Assembly: GCA_030704615.1 (NCBI GenBank) | Contig: CM060731.1 | Span: forward strand, 94,034,756 to 94,098,755 | Direction: 5' to 3' | Length of the DNA stretch: 64,000 nt | Source: Takakia lepidozioides | Lineage: Eukaryota > Streptophyta > Takakiopsida > Takakiales > Takakiaceae | Shown: positions 24,860 through 36,186 of the stretch, piece by piece | How positions within the stretch are numbered: the first letter of the stretch is position 1 | Layout of the letters: each line of letters begins with the position of its first letter | The notes under the pieces: generated by a model | The model's input: the letters and a program-made list of their open reading frames with translations, nothing else | Database searches by the model: none | Told to the model about the DNA's origin: nothing | Position numbers and translations under genes: made by a program

Positions 24860-26150
24860 CTTGCCATGGGCTTGTAATGTCTCAAGTAGTTTAATGCCAG
24901 GATATTTATCTAATCAGATTCATACATCAATTTTGGTTGCCTCGTCTTCTGAAACTGGGGGAATTATATGATAGAGTGGCGACTGCAAAAATGCCACACC
25001 ATTTGTAGGATTCCACACCAAAATAAAAATGTCCGAAGAGATTATCCGTTTCTTTTGTTGCTCGCAATGTGACCACTCAGATATGTTTTGGTTCAGAGTG
25101 GGCACATGCAAAGCTATTTTCCTTCTCTGTCTGTCCTCCATTTGTCTCTCTGCCATGAGGTGCAGTCCATGGCAAGTAATCTCTGATATGAAGGATCCTC
25201 TTTTTATAAGTAGGCTTAGCATTGGGTTCATGTTGACAGACAACATACATGCCTCTGGGTCTGGCCACTTGTTGTATTCCCAGAATTTCTCAGGGGCAAG
25301 TGGTATTTCAACCATATGTGAGCAGGTCAAAGGCATTAGACAAAAGACTAGCACCTAGAGCCATTGTGCAAAAGCTGGCTTTCTTCCCAACAAAAGCACA
25401 AGTTTCCACATCATCAGTGTGAATAATTTTTTGTTTGACCTGCAGATGTAAGGACACAAGGATTCTAGTCTAGCAAATATCTAAAGCAAACATCCGAAAC
25501 TGGGGTAGAAAACCGCTTGTGCACAATTCCTTCCTGCAGATATATGAACATTGTTGCATCTGTCATGGGGATTTGGTCTAGAGTCTTCAAAAGAAAGGGC
25601 TGCAGAACGTGTTAAACAAAGTAACATACATAAATTCGTATTGTTGGGCCTAGTTTTATGCCAAAGTCGCTAGGCTACATATCTTGCAAAATGCCCCATC
25701 AACTTGCCAGTGCCCCAGAAGGTGTTACACAAAGTAACCTACAACTATTGAAATTGCTATAGCCTATTTTCCTACCAAAGTCACTAGCCTGCATATGTTG
25801 CAAACTACCCATACCCTGGCCAGCAGCCTCACTGTGGGAAGGTTGAGCCCCATGATGTCTTGTATCTGTATTCATACGTCCATGATAATGCCTTAGACTT
25901 CAGATTTCAACCATTTTCAATCACAATGTATGAATGTCAGTGAGATTGAAATGCCATATAAGATAATAACAAGCATTGTACATGCCAGAATCAACCGTAT
26001 ATGTACATGTGCCGGAACTCTGAAGTTACAAAAACATTAAACATATAGCACCTCATACATACAGGTTTCGTCTATTTTTTGTGTGGTCGAGTCTTCAAGC
26101 CAGCAGCTGTCGTATTCTTTGCTGTAGATAGCCTCTCAGCCACTGGTTTA
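24860..26150. other. 1.3 kb without a recognisable gene
   Basis: AT-rich with short ORFs. Two loosely similar stretches around AACATACATAAATTCG (25,620) and AACCTACAACTATTG (25,735) suggest a degenerate duplication. No coding motif is seen. Confidence 0.4.
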
Positions 26151-26158
26151 ATATGTCT

Positions 26159-26392
26159 TTATGTTTCTTTGCAGGAGATTCTCTGTTGTGGCCACGTGCA
26201 GTCATGCTTTTTAGAAAGTGCTGCTGGAGATAATGCATCATCCTCAACAATGGAGGCATCAACCACACCTGCTGGGATCAGATTCTGTGCCCATTGTACC
26301 ACCAAATCACCATGAAAATTTGAGGGGCTAGGCTCTGAAGTTTCAAAATCTTCCAAAGAGTCCTCATCCATGTTCAACTGTTTTTTGGACAA
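26159..26392 (-). CDS. Possible exon of an unknown minus-strand gene
   Basis: A 77-codon open stretch has protein-like composition, with acidic LNMDEDSLEDFETSEPSPS followed by HGDLVVQWAQNLIPAGVVDA. It lies downstream of another possible exon on the same strand (26,797-26,946), so both may belong to one gene. The function is unknown and splice sites are not certain. It could be a chance ORF. Confidence 0.3.
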   Translation of the reverse strand: MSKKQLNMDEDSLEDFETSEPSPSNFHGDLVVQWAQNLIPAGVVDASIVEDDALSPAALSKKHDCTWPQQRISCKET

Positions 26393-26796
26393 ATTGTGGA
26401 ACTCTTTGCATGGAGGTTTGATGTGGCCAGCCTGTGGCCCAACTCAGAACTGGTACGGACAAGGGGAATCCGACTGTTTCACCTCTTGAGCCTGTCGATT
26501 TGCTTTCTTTGTAGTGGTCATGCCAACAAACGGGCTGATTGTTGTGGACCTTGTAGCTCCAGCAGGGTGAAATGCCTATCTACTGCCTGAAAACGAAATG
26601 GATGTATTTGTTGGACCTGCCCCCAACCCACATACAAAGATGCTCGAAATGAAACAGAGCTTTATCAATGATGCCTACAACATCAAACTACATTCCGTTA
26701 CTATTACACCAAGGGGACTCAGGCACTCATGCATTCATGGAAATTACTGAATAGTCCTTGTAATACATGATCGGCAGACCTATGTACCTTGTTATA

Positions 26797-26946
26797 GTCA
26801 AAGCACTGTTGGTGCGAGGAGCTAAGAGAGATCCCTCCGGACAGCCTCTTTGTTTGATGCATGTGGAAAGTGCATGGGCCATCTGCATGGGAGGACTCCC
26901 CAGTAATGAAATCAGCAACGCGATTCCATGGAATGTAGGCGACTTG
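26797..26946 (-). CDS. Possible exon, IPWNRVADFITGE protein
   Basis: The minus strand shows an acceptor-like CTCAG at about 26,947 and a donor AAG|GTACAT at about 26,797. Between them one frame is open for about 50 codons and reads VAYIPWNRVADFITGESS, then PCTFHMHQTKRLSGG. The residue mix and the well-placed splice signals suggest a real or recently real exon. I cannot name the family. A candidate continuation at about 26,545 has VCWHDHYK. The longer ORF in another frame here (27,068-26,727) is less protein-like. Confidence 0.35.
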
Positions 26947-27499
26947 GGCTGAGTTTTACCACGAGGCTTGCCCGTGCCATTGGAAACGCCACTGCAGTAC
27001 ATGATGGTTGAAAGCACCTGCATTAAGCATTTGCACTTTTTCGAAAGCAGCAAAACGAGATGGGACACAATTTCTTCAGATTTCTCGCCAACATAGAGAG
27101 AGAGAGAAGACTCCGGCCGAAGCCAGCGTAACTAAGAGCCATTTCATCTTTCGGCTACTGCATGTCGATATACAAACAGAGGAGGTCCGGCTGATAGAGC
27201 CTGCACATATGCTTTCCCGGTCAGAACAGTTTTAGACGCCGATGAAATGAAGGTGAGGATTGGAGGTCGCCTATCATTACAAATACTTCCTAGTCTCATC
27301 CATCCATACCTAGACACATCCATCCTAAATCCTAGAAATAGACCTCACAGGATTGTTCTGAACAATCGTGTCCATAAAATAATACTAGATTTCAAATTTC
27401 AACATGTGTAGCCATGTGTAACCATGCATGTGTTGGCTTCACTCTTCACTCCCACTATGGTCATCATGTTAGGAACATCACCAGATGTGACATCTGCTG

Positions 27500-27969
27500 T
27501 AGTTTGACATGAATCATGTGTTGTGATGACGGCTAGCGGGCGGGGCGGCCCTGGGCGGGGGTGGAGGGGCGGGGTGGCGGGGGAGGACGTGGGGGTCCCG
27601 GGCCACGGTAACCGCAAACCGCGCATGAGCCGGCGAAGTGGGTGCGTCTGGGGGCGTGGGGGGTGCCACGCAGGCAGGACCCTTGGACCCGCATTAAACT
27701 CCAGGGCCTTTTCTAATGTGCGCCCAAGCTGGGCATAGGCAGTCTTCCCGTTGCAGGAAAAGAAATAGAATCAAATGAAATGGAACTTAAAACATCCGTA
27801 GAAAGCTCAAAGAGCTTATGGGACAAAAGAAAAACAAGAAACAAGAAGGAATGAAATGAAATGGTACTTTATAACGTCCGCGGGAAGCTCCAAGAGCTTA
27901 TGGGACAAAATGGAAAAAAACAAGAGAGAGGCTCGACAAAACCAGAGCCAAAAATCAGCCCAAAAGCAA
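27500..27969. repeat. CpG-rich dispersed repeat unit, copy B
   Basis: This is a GC-rich block (27,530-27,665), then sequence inverse to 21,290-21,362, then sequence matching 21,090-21,170 that runs into the PPR fragment at 27,970. A short direct duplication inside carries AGCTCAAAGAGCTTATGGG at 27,806 and a near copy at 27,887. Confidence 0.7.
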
Positions 27970-28517
27970 CTACTGCTCAAGGGATTGCCTAAGGGTCAAG
28001 GCCTCGTGCAGGTAAGTTGCCAAGCATTTCTGATACTCATACCCGCGTCCCTGCTGTGCATACCCTGCAATCATCGCGTTCCACGACACCACATTTCGTT
28101 CAGCCATATTGTTGAACACTGCCTTCGCATCCTTAATGCACCCACATTTGGCATACATGTCCACGAGGGCAGAGTTCAGAATGACATCTAGTACAATTCC
28201 AGCTTTGACGATGTCACCATGGACCTCTTTCCCCTTTTCCAGGGCTCCCAGGCTTGCACACGCATTGCAAACACAAACAAACGTGATGTGGTTGGGCTTC
28301 ACCCTTTCGCGCATCATTTACTCGTAGGTCTCCAAAGCATCCCATGCTTGGTAAATCCTGCCAACATTATATTCCACGTGATCAAAGATCGTTGAGGCAT
28401 TCTGTTGAACACTTGGTGAGCATCCATGATGCTCCCGCACTTAACATACATGTTGACAAGGGTATTGAGTAGAAAAACATTTGGCGTGAATCCACTTTGG
28501 ATAATGTGAGTGTGCAC
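27970..28517 (-). pseudogene. PPR protein fragment
   Basis: PPR proteins are helical-repeat RNA-binding proteins of plant organelles. In the minus direction, 28517-28314 encodes VFLLNTLVNMYVKCGSIMDA and SLITWNIMLAGF. From 28317, the frame gives VKPNHITFVCVCNACASLG, GDIVKAGIVLDVILNSALVD and NVVSWNAMIAGYAQQG. The two parts lie in different frames at about 28,315, and no N-terminus, E or DYW domain is present. It ends in LHEALTLRQSLEQ, where the dispersed unit begins. Confidence 0.85.
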
Positions 28518-28519
28518 CT

Positions 28520-29300
28520 ACTTTCCAGCTTCCAGGCCTTTCATCTTGATGCACTTATGCAAGAGACAGACATACGCATCATCGTCATGAGTCTGTCCTT
28601 GTGTCTGATCCAAGAACCTTTTTTTGTTGGTGTAGGGGGGCTTCGCTATCATGGTATGGCACCATTGGTATCACATGTCTTCAACTTGGGGCTCGTGGAG
28701 GCACTTGCAATCCCCCAGACTGAGTGCTTTGAAGTTGTCATTCTCTTACCAGCTTAACACAAATTTCATCGTTTGCAACAGATATTTCTACACAGACATG
28801 TCCTTTGAAGTTTGAACTTTTATAGTTGACCTATAGCTCTTTGCCATAAATGCAAGGCCACATAAATTCAGATTCTTGGCATATTTAGAGACACAACAAG
28901 GCTGAATTAGGGTTGTTGTCTGCTGAAGCTTGTTTTTAGCAATTGTTTTGGATGGCTGTTGCGTCTGGCCTTATCCCCTTACCCCAAATTATTCTCACTC
29001 AAGAAATTCACTGCAACTGCAAACCAAGGTCTGGTTCTTATCTCAGATGTTAAGAAAGGGCCATGTAGATCTGTTTGTTGGCTTAACATGTTGGAAACGT
29101 GGATTGTGCAGGGGCTTTGAAGTTTGCACACACTGAGGGCATCATAGTCACTGAGTTTGCACAATTCCCTCGCACTGCAACACTCTCGCTGCACCCGCAA
29201 AGCATCCATGATCTCATAATGCTACAACATCATGACCACCAATTCCCACACCATCTCCCTCTACAAGTGATATCTACGTAATGCGCTAAGATTAGCTCCT
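28520..29300. other. Non-coding stretch
   Basis: No supported gene; short ORFs only. Confidence 0.4.
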
Positions 29301-30059
29301 ACCTCTGCATCCGCTCATTGAAACTCTGCGGGATCTGCCTGCTCCTCAACAACTACACTACTCCACAGCTCACCCACCTCTCTCTCAACATTCCACATGA
29401 CCCCCCAATCCAACCGCCCCACCTGCCTAAGCTTATAAGGAGCCACGTACCTACGTCAAATAAAATAAAATCCCACCCCAATCATAACTCAATAACGCGC
29501 CAACGCCATTTTATCCATATTATACATCCAGTTACCGCCATTTCACCTGTCTTGTCCTCCTGTTTTCTAATCCCTCATCCGTGCCCCATCACAAACACGT
29601 CCAACGACCATCATCCGTGCTACTCGTCTTGTCATCCTAGAGCACCTCTATTAAGGACCACAACCCTCATCCAACTCCCACCCATCCATCCCCAAATATA
29701 CCCCCCCCCCCCCTATTTGCCCTAATGATCATTACTGGGCGTTTGGTGGGAGAGTTGAAGAGTGGGGTGTACCTAAGTTCGGGGACATTATATACGGTGT
29801 GGTACAAGAGTTGGTATTGGGTGGGGGGCATATTTGTATTAAATGTATAGGAGCACCAATTCGTGGTATGGGGGTAGGTGGTAATTGTGAGCTGGGATTG
29901 TGGGCACGAAGTTATTAAATAGTCATGACGCCCATGTAGGTAGCTTTTGGGAGGTATGCGGCAGGAAAGGGGAGGAGAATACGTAGGGTTGGGTGGGTGT
30001 ATAATGTAGGGTCGGAGAGGGGTTCGGGTGGGGGGGGAGGGCGGGGGGGGGGGGATCAA
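29300..30059. other. Strand-asymmetric A/C-rich then G/T-rich stretch
   Basis: From 29,300 to 29,725 the plus strand is A/C-rich. From 29,740 to 30,060 it is G/T-rich and ends in runs of G. This composition resembles the LINE-like segment at 31 kb and may be LINE debris in opposing orientations. The ORFs have low-complexity His/Pro/Thr content and no recognised motif. Confidence 0.35.
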
Positions 30060-30375
30060 TATATGAAGGAAGCCAGTTTGTTTGTTTTGTTTGTAGCGTC
30101 GTTGAGATCTCCCAAACCGCGGGGCCCCGGCGCCGGTGCTTGGTGCCGTTGGAAAGCCCTCGATGAGAAGAGGTGCACCGGCTTGGTCTCATGATTTTTG
30201 GACCCGCGGTGTGGGAGATACGGAATTTCAAGTGCTTTGGGTCGCTGGAAATTCGGGAAAAATAGCAAAAATGGCAAAGTGGGCTTTCTTGGGACAATGG
30301 TTGGAGCCTCGACGGGAGAGATATTAAGGGAAAGGTCTCCGGTTCAAATCTGGTCGTAGGCTCTCTAAAAAAAAA
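30060..30375 (+). repeat. Possible SINE-like insertion with tRNA-like 3' segment
   Basis: A GC-richer 300-bp block, unlike its flanks, ends with CCGGTTCAAATCTGG, which matches a tRNA T-arm (four-base stem around TTCAAAT). A short run of CGTAGGCTCTCT and ten A follow. That suggests a short Pol III-derived or processed insertion. No D-arm or anticodon arm was identified. Confidence 0.4.
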
Positions 30376-30379
30376 ATGA

Positions 30380-30970
30380 TTAGATATGGGATTGCACTTG
30401 GACTTATATGACATTGGACACTTGGGCTTGTACTTGGATACATGAATAGAAGATTGCACTTGGGCTTAGATTTCAATTCTTCACACATGGGCCAACGGCA
30501 TAGGCTATACTAGAGGTCGCACTTGGGCCTCGACATAGGAGACCACTTGGGTACATAAGAAATTGCACTTGGGCTTAGATTTCAATTCTTCACACATAGG
30601 CCTTGACATAGGAGACGCTACTTGAATACATCGGGGATTGCACTTGGACTTAGATTTCAATTCTTAACACATGGGCCAATGGCGCAGGCTACCCTAGGCC
30701 TAGATCTCCCAAAGAGGAGGGTCTCTAGATACATAGGGGATACATAGGGTATAGGCTATCCTAGAGGTTGCACTTGGGCCTCGACATAGGAGACGCATTG
30801 GGATACATACAAGATCTTACACTTGGACTTAGATGACACTTGACACTTGGGCCCACGGCACATGCTACCCTAGAGGTCACATTTGGGCCTCGACATAGGA
30901 GATGCACTTGGATACATAGGGGATTGCACTTGGACTTAGATGACTTGGGCCAACGGCACAGGCTACCCTA
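30380..30970. repeat. Degenerate tandem repeat around GCACTTGGGC
   Basis: The phrases GCACTTGG(G/A)C(T/C)T, GACATAGGAGA, CTACCCTAG and GGCCAACGGCA recur about six times in the same order with a period of roughly 90-120 bp. It separates the SINE-like block from the LINE segment. Confidence 0.8.
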
Positions 30971-31049
30971 GTTAAATATTTATATCAAACCCACCATATG
31001 GGCATCCATACTAACTCCCACACATTAAACCCTGTCATACACGCCTCAA

Positions 31050-32407
31050 CGACTAGCTCCACTCTTATCCACTATGTTACCCCTAATATTACCCCCTACA
31101 TACACTCTTATAATATCTAACCCCCCATACATACGTACTCTATGGCCACTCAAAATCCACTTTGTAACCCACCACCCGCACGGTAGATATCCCCAAAAAC
31201 CCCTTGCATCAAAACACTCCACCCATCACTCGCCATCATACCACAAAACCTATACACTAACATGCACAACACTTATACTTTTACACTGCGGTGACATCCA
31301 CCCAAACCCAGGTCCCCTCACCATCACCAACATCATTAACAAACTCCCACGCGACTCGCAAGAAAGATATGCATTATACTTCCAGGAAAACACTGTCTCA
31401 CTCGTACCTGCATATCAACACCTATACGACCACTTCTCCCCCTTTCTTCTCAACCCATCCACCAACAACCACAAACCCACACAACCAATTGCCACCTTTG
31501 GGCTTGCCACTTGTCAGCACCCGTTACTTGTCAGTGTCATCCATCAACTTAATACATACCCAAAGCAACACCTTTTCTTTTCACTAATTGTCATCATCTC
31601 CCCAATCCCCTCAATATGCAATGATTACTTTAGAACCCATCCGGTCACACACATACACTCTCTCCTACAACAATTGCATGAATTACCCGCACAAACCCAT
31701 AACTACCTAGCACCACCACACTTCTTACACAATCTCCACGAATCCCTCCACCTCCTACAAACCAAGCCTGGAGAAGTCCATAAAATACTGGGTGAACACT
31801 TAGCACATCCAACCACAACCACACACGAGCCGGATATTATCACAACTGACCACCAGCATTCAAAGCCTAATTCATCTCCTCACAGACTCTGCACCCCCGC
31901 ATATCATTTTATTACAAGAAACTAAACTCAACACAAATACCCCCAATAGTTCATATATCAATAAACTTCTCCCAACATACTACATGCTCTACGGCAACCC
32001 CCTCTCCGCTGCACAATGTCTAGTCACACGCTCCGCACCATACCACCCCACCCAGAGCGGGGTCGCATTCGGTATCCTCCGTACACATCACTCCCCTAAT
32101 ACCATGGTTAAGATACCTGTTGATCTCCCCCTTTGTTCACACCTCCAAATCATCAAACTACATCTTTCCGTGCTCCCCCCATTATCCTTATACATCTATA
32201 CATGCCCTCACACATAGACGATCTCCCTTTGATACCTGATATTTTACTCACAATCTCAAACACACTCACCCAGCCCTCGACCTATCCCCAACACTATATT
32301 CTAGCAGGCGACTTCAACAGAGACATTGCCCTCCTGGGCCACACATATAATGGCGCAGGAAGCAGTCGCAAGGTTGTCTGTGATGTGGCGCATGAGCTAC
32401 GCGCCCA
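31050..32407 (+). pseudogene. 5' part of a LINE with 2A-like motif and APE endonuclease
   Basis: The first ORF (31074-31925, 283 codons) is Thr/His/Pro-rich and contains LLHCGDIHPNPGP at about 31,279-31,317. The GD(I/V)xxNPGP pattern is typical of 2A-like ribosome-skipping motifs near the N-terminus of some LINE proteins. Just after its stop, another frame gives ILLQETKLNTNT. A further frame gives an APE-type endonuclease core: IDDLPLIPD and ILAGDFNRDI. The APE domain nicks target DNA for target-primed reverse transcription. Frame changes at about 31,920 and 32,200 disable it. Reverse transcriptase is absent because a fold-back MITE begins at 32,408. Confidence 0.8.
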
Positions 32408-32647
32408 TAGTCATACACGCTGGCGACAGTGAATGACTAAACGGACAGTGTAGTCCATGTCAGCCGTTGTGTAAGAGAGACACGTGCTTGATAGAAAAAA
32501 TGACACGTGGCATAGTGCGCGCTTTCCATGACTGTGATGGCGTCGCAGTCTGACACGTGGCGTGTTCTGTAGAGAGCACGTGTCTCTCTTACACAGCGGC
32601 TGACATGGACCCGTTCAGTCATTAAGTAAAGCCAGCGTGTATGACTA
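32408..32647. mobile_element. Fold-back MITE, 240 bp
   Basis: The ends are inverse of each other: TAGTCATACACGCTGGC at the left and its complement ending at 32647. Further inner arms (TGTGTAAGAGAGACACGTGCT and complement, TCAGCCG and CGGCTGA) make almost the whole element a long hairpin. It truncates the LINE fragment. No ORF belongs to it. The target duplication is unclear. Confidence 0.8.
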
Positions 32648-32924
32648 CCCCCACAGCTGCTCAGGTGCCACGTCACAGCCAGGCTGGCGAGTCATATCTG
32701 CCATGCCACAACTGACTAGGGTTTTACGACTGCAGAGTCTTGAAGTCGTAAATGGCTTTTATAACTGCATTTGCAGCCATAACACAGAGTCGTAAAAGCC
32801 GCAATCTGTTGTAGTGTCTACTCCCATTACGAGGATCAGAAATGCTTGGGGGCTTACATGCATGGAGCTGCGATGCTTAGACATCGGGCAATTACATTCC
32901 CCTTTGCTCTTTGCATCTGTTTAC

Positions 32925-33000
32925 TGGTTCATGGTGACATAGTCAAAGCTGGAAATGTACTAGATGTCAGCCTGAACACTGCCCTGAAGCCTAACCTGCA
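32925..33000 (+). pseudogene. Tiny PPR fragment
   Basis: About 25 codons read HGDIVKAGNVLDVSLNTALK, matching the recurrent PPR segment of this window. The surrounding 32,650-33,100 has no other gene. Confidence 0.7.
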
Positions 33001-33099
33001 GTTATTGCCAATGTGGCAGCAGGAATTATCCAAAAACATATAACATAGATGTGGAGAAGCTCATTGGTGAATCTATGGTGGTTTGGTAGTGATTTTGAC

Positions 33100-33899
33100 A
33101 TGTTACTGTAGGTAGGGTTGGGGTGTTTCCTCGAAGAACTTCACGCCGTCAGTGTCAGCTGCTAGCAGCAAGGCTGAAGATGTATTCATGGTTTGTACAC
33201 ATGCATGGATAGCTGAAGGACCAAGGATAGGTGTGGGTCCAGATTCATAAGAGGGCCGGATTTCAAGTGAAGAAGATATACGATCGACATCCAGACAAAG
33301 AAGATTAACACTTTGATAATGTATGATCTGGATTGAATATGTTGTCTTCATGGGTGACGTGAGGCTTTTCACAGATTCTCACCTCTTTGTCATGGTAGGC
33401 ATGATGGTACATCCACAAGCTGTAGTGCCTTTGGATGAGAAGCAATCCCCTCACAAAGTATACCGCTCGTTTTCTCAAGAGCATACCAATTCTTTGCCTG
33501 CCAGAATGCTACGCTATCATTTTCACTCTGAAACAGAATCCACTTGTCATGTAGGGTTGGAGTAGCCCTGCCTGAGTTACCATCACACCCTCTCTTATTG
33601 TGTGGGCGACAACCTGAGATTACCATGATTGATTATTTTCAAGATCTTCAGGAACACTCAATCAGCTGACATGATTGCTGTTAGCTGTGTCAAGTCGCAA
33701 TCTCAAGCTTAGAATGGAACCTCAACGTGTATTAAAATGTCTGGCTTTAGAACAGTTATGTTTTGATAGCTTTCATAGTTATGTGCTAATGACTGCTAAT
33801 GAAGGCACCTTCTTCAATTTCACCTTATTTTCCCCTCTTATCAGAATCGCCCCTAATTATTCATGTCTGAATTCTGCAAGTTAGCTGGTTGAGTGAAGC
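33100..33899 (+). repeat. PPR-associated tail repeat, left half (target of the 16.9-kb insertion)
   Basis: The last part (33,790-33,895) has GCTAATGAAGGCACCTTCTTC, TTTTCCCTCTTATCAGAATC and CTGCAAGTTAGCTGGTTGAG. These match 40,390-40,495 and 51,270-51,375. The repeat is cut at GAGTGAAGC and resumes at 50,815, where the rest of the unit follows (CTTTGATAGTTTGGAGTGAC). The segment at 33,110-33,260 (GTGTTTCCTCGAAGAACTTC, then ATGGATAGCTGAAGG) is an earlier part of the same unit. Confidence 0.85.
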
Positions 33900-34336
33900 T
33901 GTCGTGCGCATACGTATCGCTACACAACTGCATCGTTGTCCACACTACACCACACATATATGTACAATAAAGTAGTCTGCCACAATAGATAAGAAAGAAC
34001 TAAACTCAAATAACAAGAGAAACACAAAACCAACACCATCACTCTTTAAAATAGAAGTCGAGCCAGGGGCACCCCAAGCTATGGGGACTCCACCCCACAA
34101 CAACCTATCCTCCCATCATAAGCACACTCAGCTTCTAAACGATGAAGGAGCTCGGTCGCGCAGGCTCAACTCGAGAGAGATGAGTTGCGCGACTGACGCT
34201 CTCGTGAAGATAAGATGGTTCAGGTGTCAAGCTCAAACTTGACACCTGACTTAACACTTGAACTAAATCCAAGTGTTAAATACAAATAACTAGTTTTATT
34301 CTAGTTAGTTTCACACTGTGTTTATTTAACTTGACA
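33900..34336 (-). repeat. Left (3') LTR, 437 bp
   Basis: In plus orientation it starts TGTCGTGCG and ends CTTGACA, the usual TG...CA ends. Its last 349 bp match the right LTR except for two bases. Its first 87 bp are absent from the right LTR but recur just inside the element at 34,339-34,425. Confidence 0.75.
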
Positions 34337-34338
34337 GC

Positions 34339-34425
34339 TGTCGTGCGTATACGTATCGCTACACAACTACATCGCTGTCCACACTACACCACACATATAT
34401 GTACAATAAAGTAGTCTGCCACAAT
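34339..34425 (-). repeat. Second copy of the 87-bp LTR end
   Basis: It matches 33,900-33,986 with three differences and is separated from the full LTR by two bases (GC). Read on the minus strand it follows a purine run and abuts the LTR start, like a truncated LTR next to a complete one. Confidence 0.8.
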
Positions 34426-34440
34426 CGCCCCCCTAGCTGG
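34426..34440 (-). promoter_or_regulatory. Candidate polypurine tract
   Basis: The minus strand reads CCAGCTAGGGGGGCG just before ATTGTGGCAG. A G-rich purine run next to TG is the expected primer site for plus-strand DNA synthesis. If so, the LTR begins at the inner 87-bp copy instead of at 34,336. Confidence 0.5.
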
Positions 34441-34683
34441 TGGATAGGTCCCTCTAACTCCAGATAGCTACAAGATGTAATAGCCACAGCCGTACTAAGT
34501 CTCCTATCACTGTCCCTGTTGTACTCAAACTTTGTAGACCAAGAGGCCGGGTACAAGAGTAGCCCCATCGTTAGTCGCCGTCTTGCAATCTGTGAACTTG
34601 AGCCAGGATATCGTGTGTTCAAGGTCTCCCAGTAGCTTGGCCTTGCGTTTCTTGTTAGCCTCCCATGGTTATATCCACTCCCA

Positions 34684-36125
34684 CTATCCAATGCAATGCG
34701 GACATAACCAATCCCCATCAGGAACCATCTCAAGAGGTGGAGTCAAGCATCCCATATGCCAACCTCTAGAGCATCGATCACATACCAGCATGGTGGCTGC
34801 CCCTCTAGCAGACCCACACAACATGCACCTCAAGCCTGCAGGTACCACTGCCAGGTTTGGGTCAATCCTGCCATCGACATTCGGAAGGTGACATGGCGCA
34901 CAATTACGCACATGGTCCTTCCAAGTTATGCCATCCTGACCCTCCAAGATCAAGACGCCTGAGGGCAAGACCTCTCGAACCCTCAAAATAACACGTCCTG
35001 CAGTCACATCCAAGGTCATAGGAGTAGTCTGCTGCAGATAGACATAGTCACCAGGGTTGAATCTCCGAACCCCAGGACAATAGCCTCCACCACGTATGGT
35101 AGCATACCTCAACGTATCACGATGTTGTGCAATGGCAAGGTTCTCGAAAGCCATGGGCATGACTTTCTTGAACAACTCTGCACGCTGATCACATGCACGT
35201 GCCCACACGTCCGGATCGTCAAGGTTAAGAATTGTAGCAGCTTCTCTACGAATGGATGTAGGCAAATCCGGCTCTCGGCCAAAGAGAAGAAAGTATGGTG
35301 AGAAGGAGGCAAGTGATGCTTGCTTGCTGAACCTGTAGCCCATGGCTAACCAGGGTAACTGAAGGTCCCAATCTCCTAGGTGTCCTTCTGCAAGCCATAC
35401 TTGCGCAAACCCCTCTTTACTGTCTGAACAACTCTCTCTGCCAAGCCATCGGCCTCAGGATGATCCCGATAAGTGGTGCAGTGGTCTATCAAGGCCTTGT
35501 CACACAAAGCCTGAAACTCCCCCAAGAACTCTCTCCTTTGGTCCGTGAGTACCTCAGCTAGAGCACCGAAGCGGCTAAGTACACAATCCAAGAATGCATA
35601 CGCAGTTCCCACACTAGCCTTATCAGGCAATGGAACCAACTCGATCTACTTGGAGAAGTGCTCCACCATCACCAAAACGTACTTGTTGTGACGCATGGTC
35701 AGTGGCAACGGCCTTGCGAAGTCAAGACTCCACCTGTAGCCCAATCCCATGATCGGAAGAGGGTGCAATTGTGGAGTAGGGGCGTTGAATGAAGCACGCA
35801 CCCTGTCACACACCCTGCACCTAGCCACAAATTGTTGCACCTCTGTGTGCATACCACGCCGCACCAATACTGCCCCTGCAGTAGACTATGAGTGCGTCGC
35901 ATCCCAAAATGCCTCAACTCCTCATGGGCATGCCGCCCTAACCGTGCCCGCTGTGTTGGGTGAGGCACAATCCTCACTCGACCATCCTCCCACACTCGGA
36001 GCAGGTGTGTCCCCTCCCACTTGAACCTCTTGGCTCGTTGTAAGATCCGATCCCTCTCCTTGGCAGTCATAGTGGCTGCAGTGTCTCCAGTGCGGAGGTA
36101 GTCCAACACAACTGAATCCTCATGT
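34684..36125 (-). pseudogene. Integrase with C-terminal PHD finger
   Basis: Integrase inserts the DNA copy into the host genome. In the minus direction: a degraded zinc-binding N-terminus (HEELRHFGMRRTHSLLQGQY), then RWSLDFARPLP (first catalytic Asp), then DQRREFLGEF (Asp region) and HPEADGLAERVVQT (catalytic Glu). A TAG stands in place of a likely Trp codon at 35,648-35,646, and frames change near 35,880 and 35,370. The last segment (35343-34684, 219 codons) has YVYLQQT and VREVLPSGVLILEG, then a C4HC3 cluster (CMLC, CDRC, WHMGC, CPHC), which is a PHD finger. PHD fingers commonly read histone H3 tails, so it may steer integration to marked chromatin. Here it takes the place usually held by a chromodomain. 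Confidence 0.85.
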
Positions 36126-36186
36126 ATATCTTTGGCGCCACCTTACTCATTACTGGCCTCAGGGTCCTCAGACACTTGATCTAAAG

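Noticed and set aside
30310-30375. tRNA gene
   Set aside because: Only a T-arm-like segment is present. No matching acceptor, D-arm or anticodon arm was found.
29318-30459. Pro/His/Thr-rich ORFs
   Set aside because: The composition comes from strand-biased A/C-rich sequence. No domain is seen, so I kept it only as a compositional feature.
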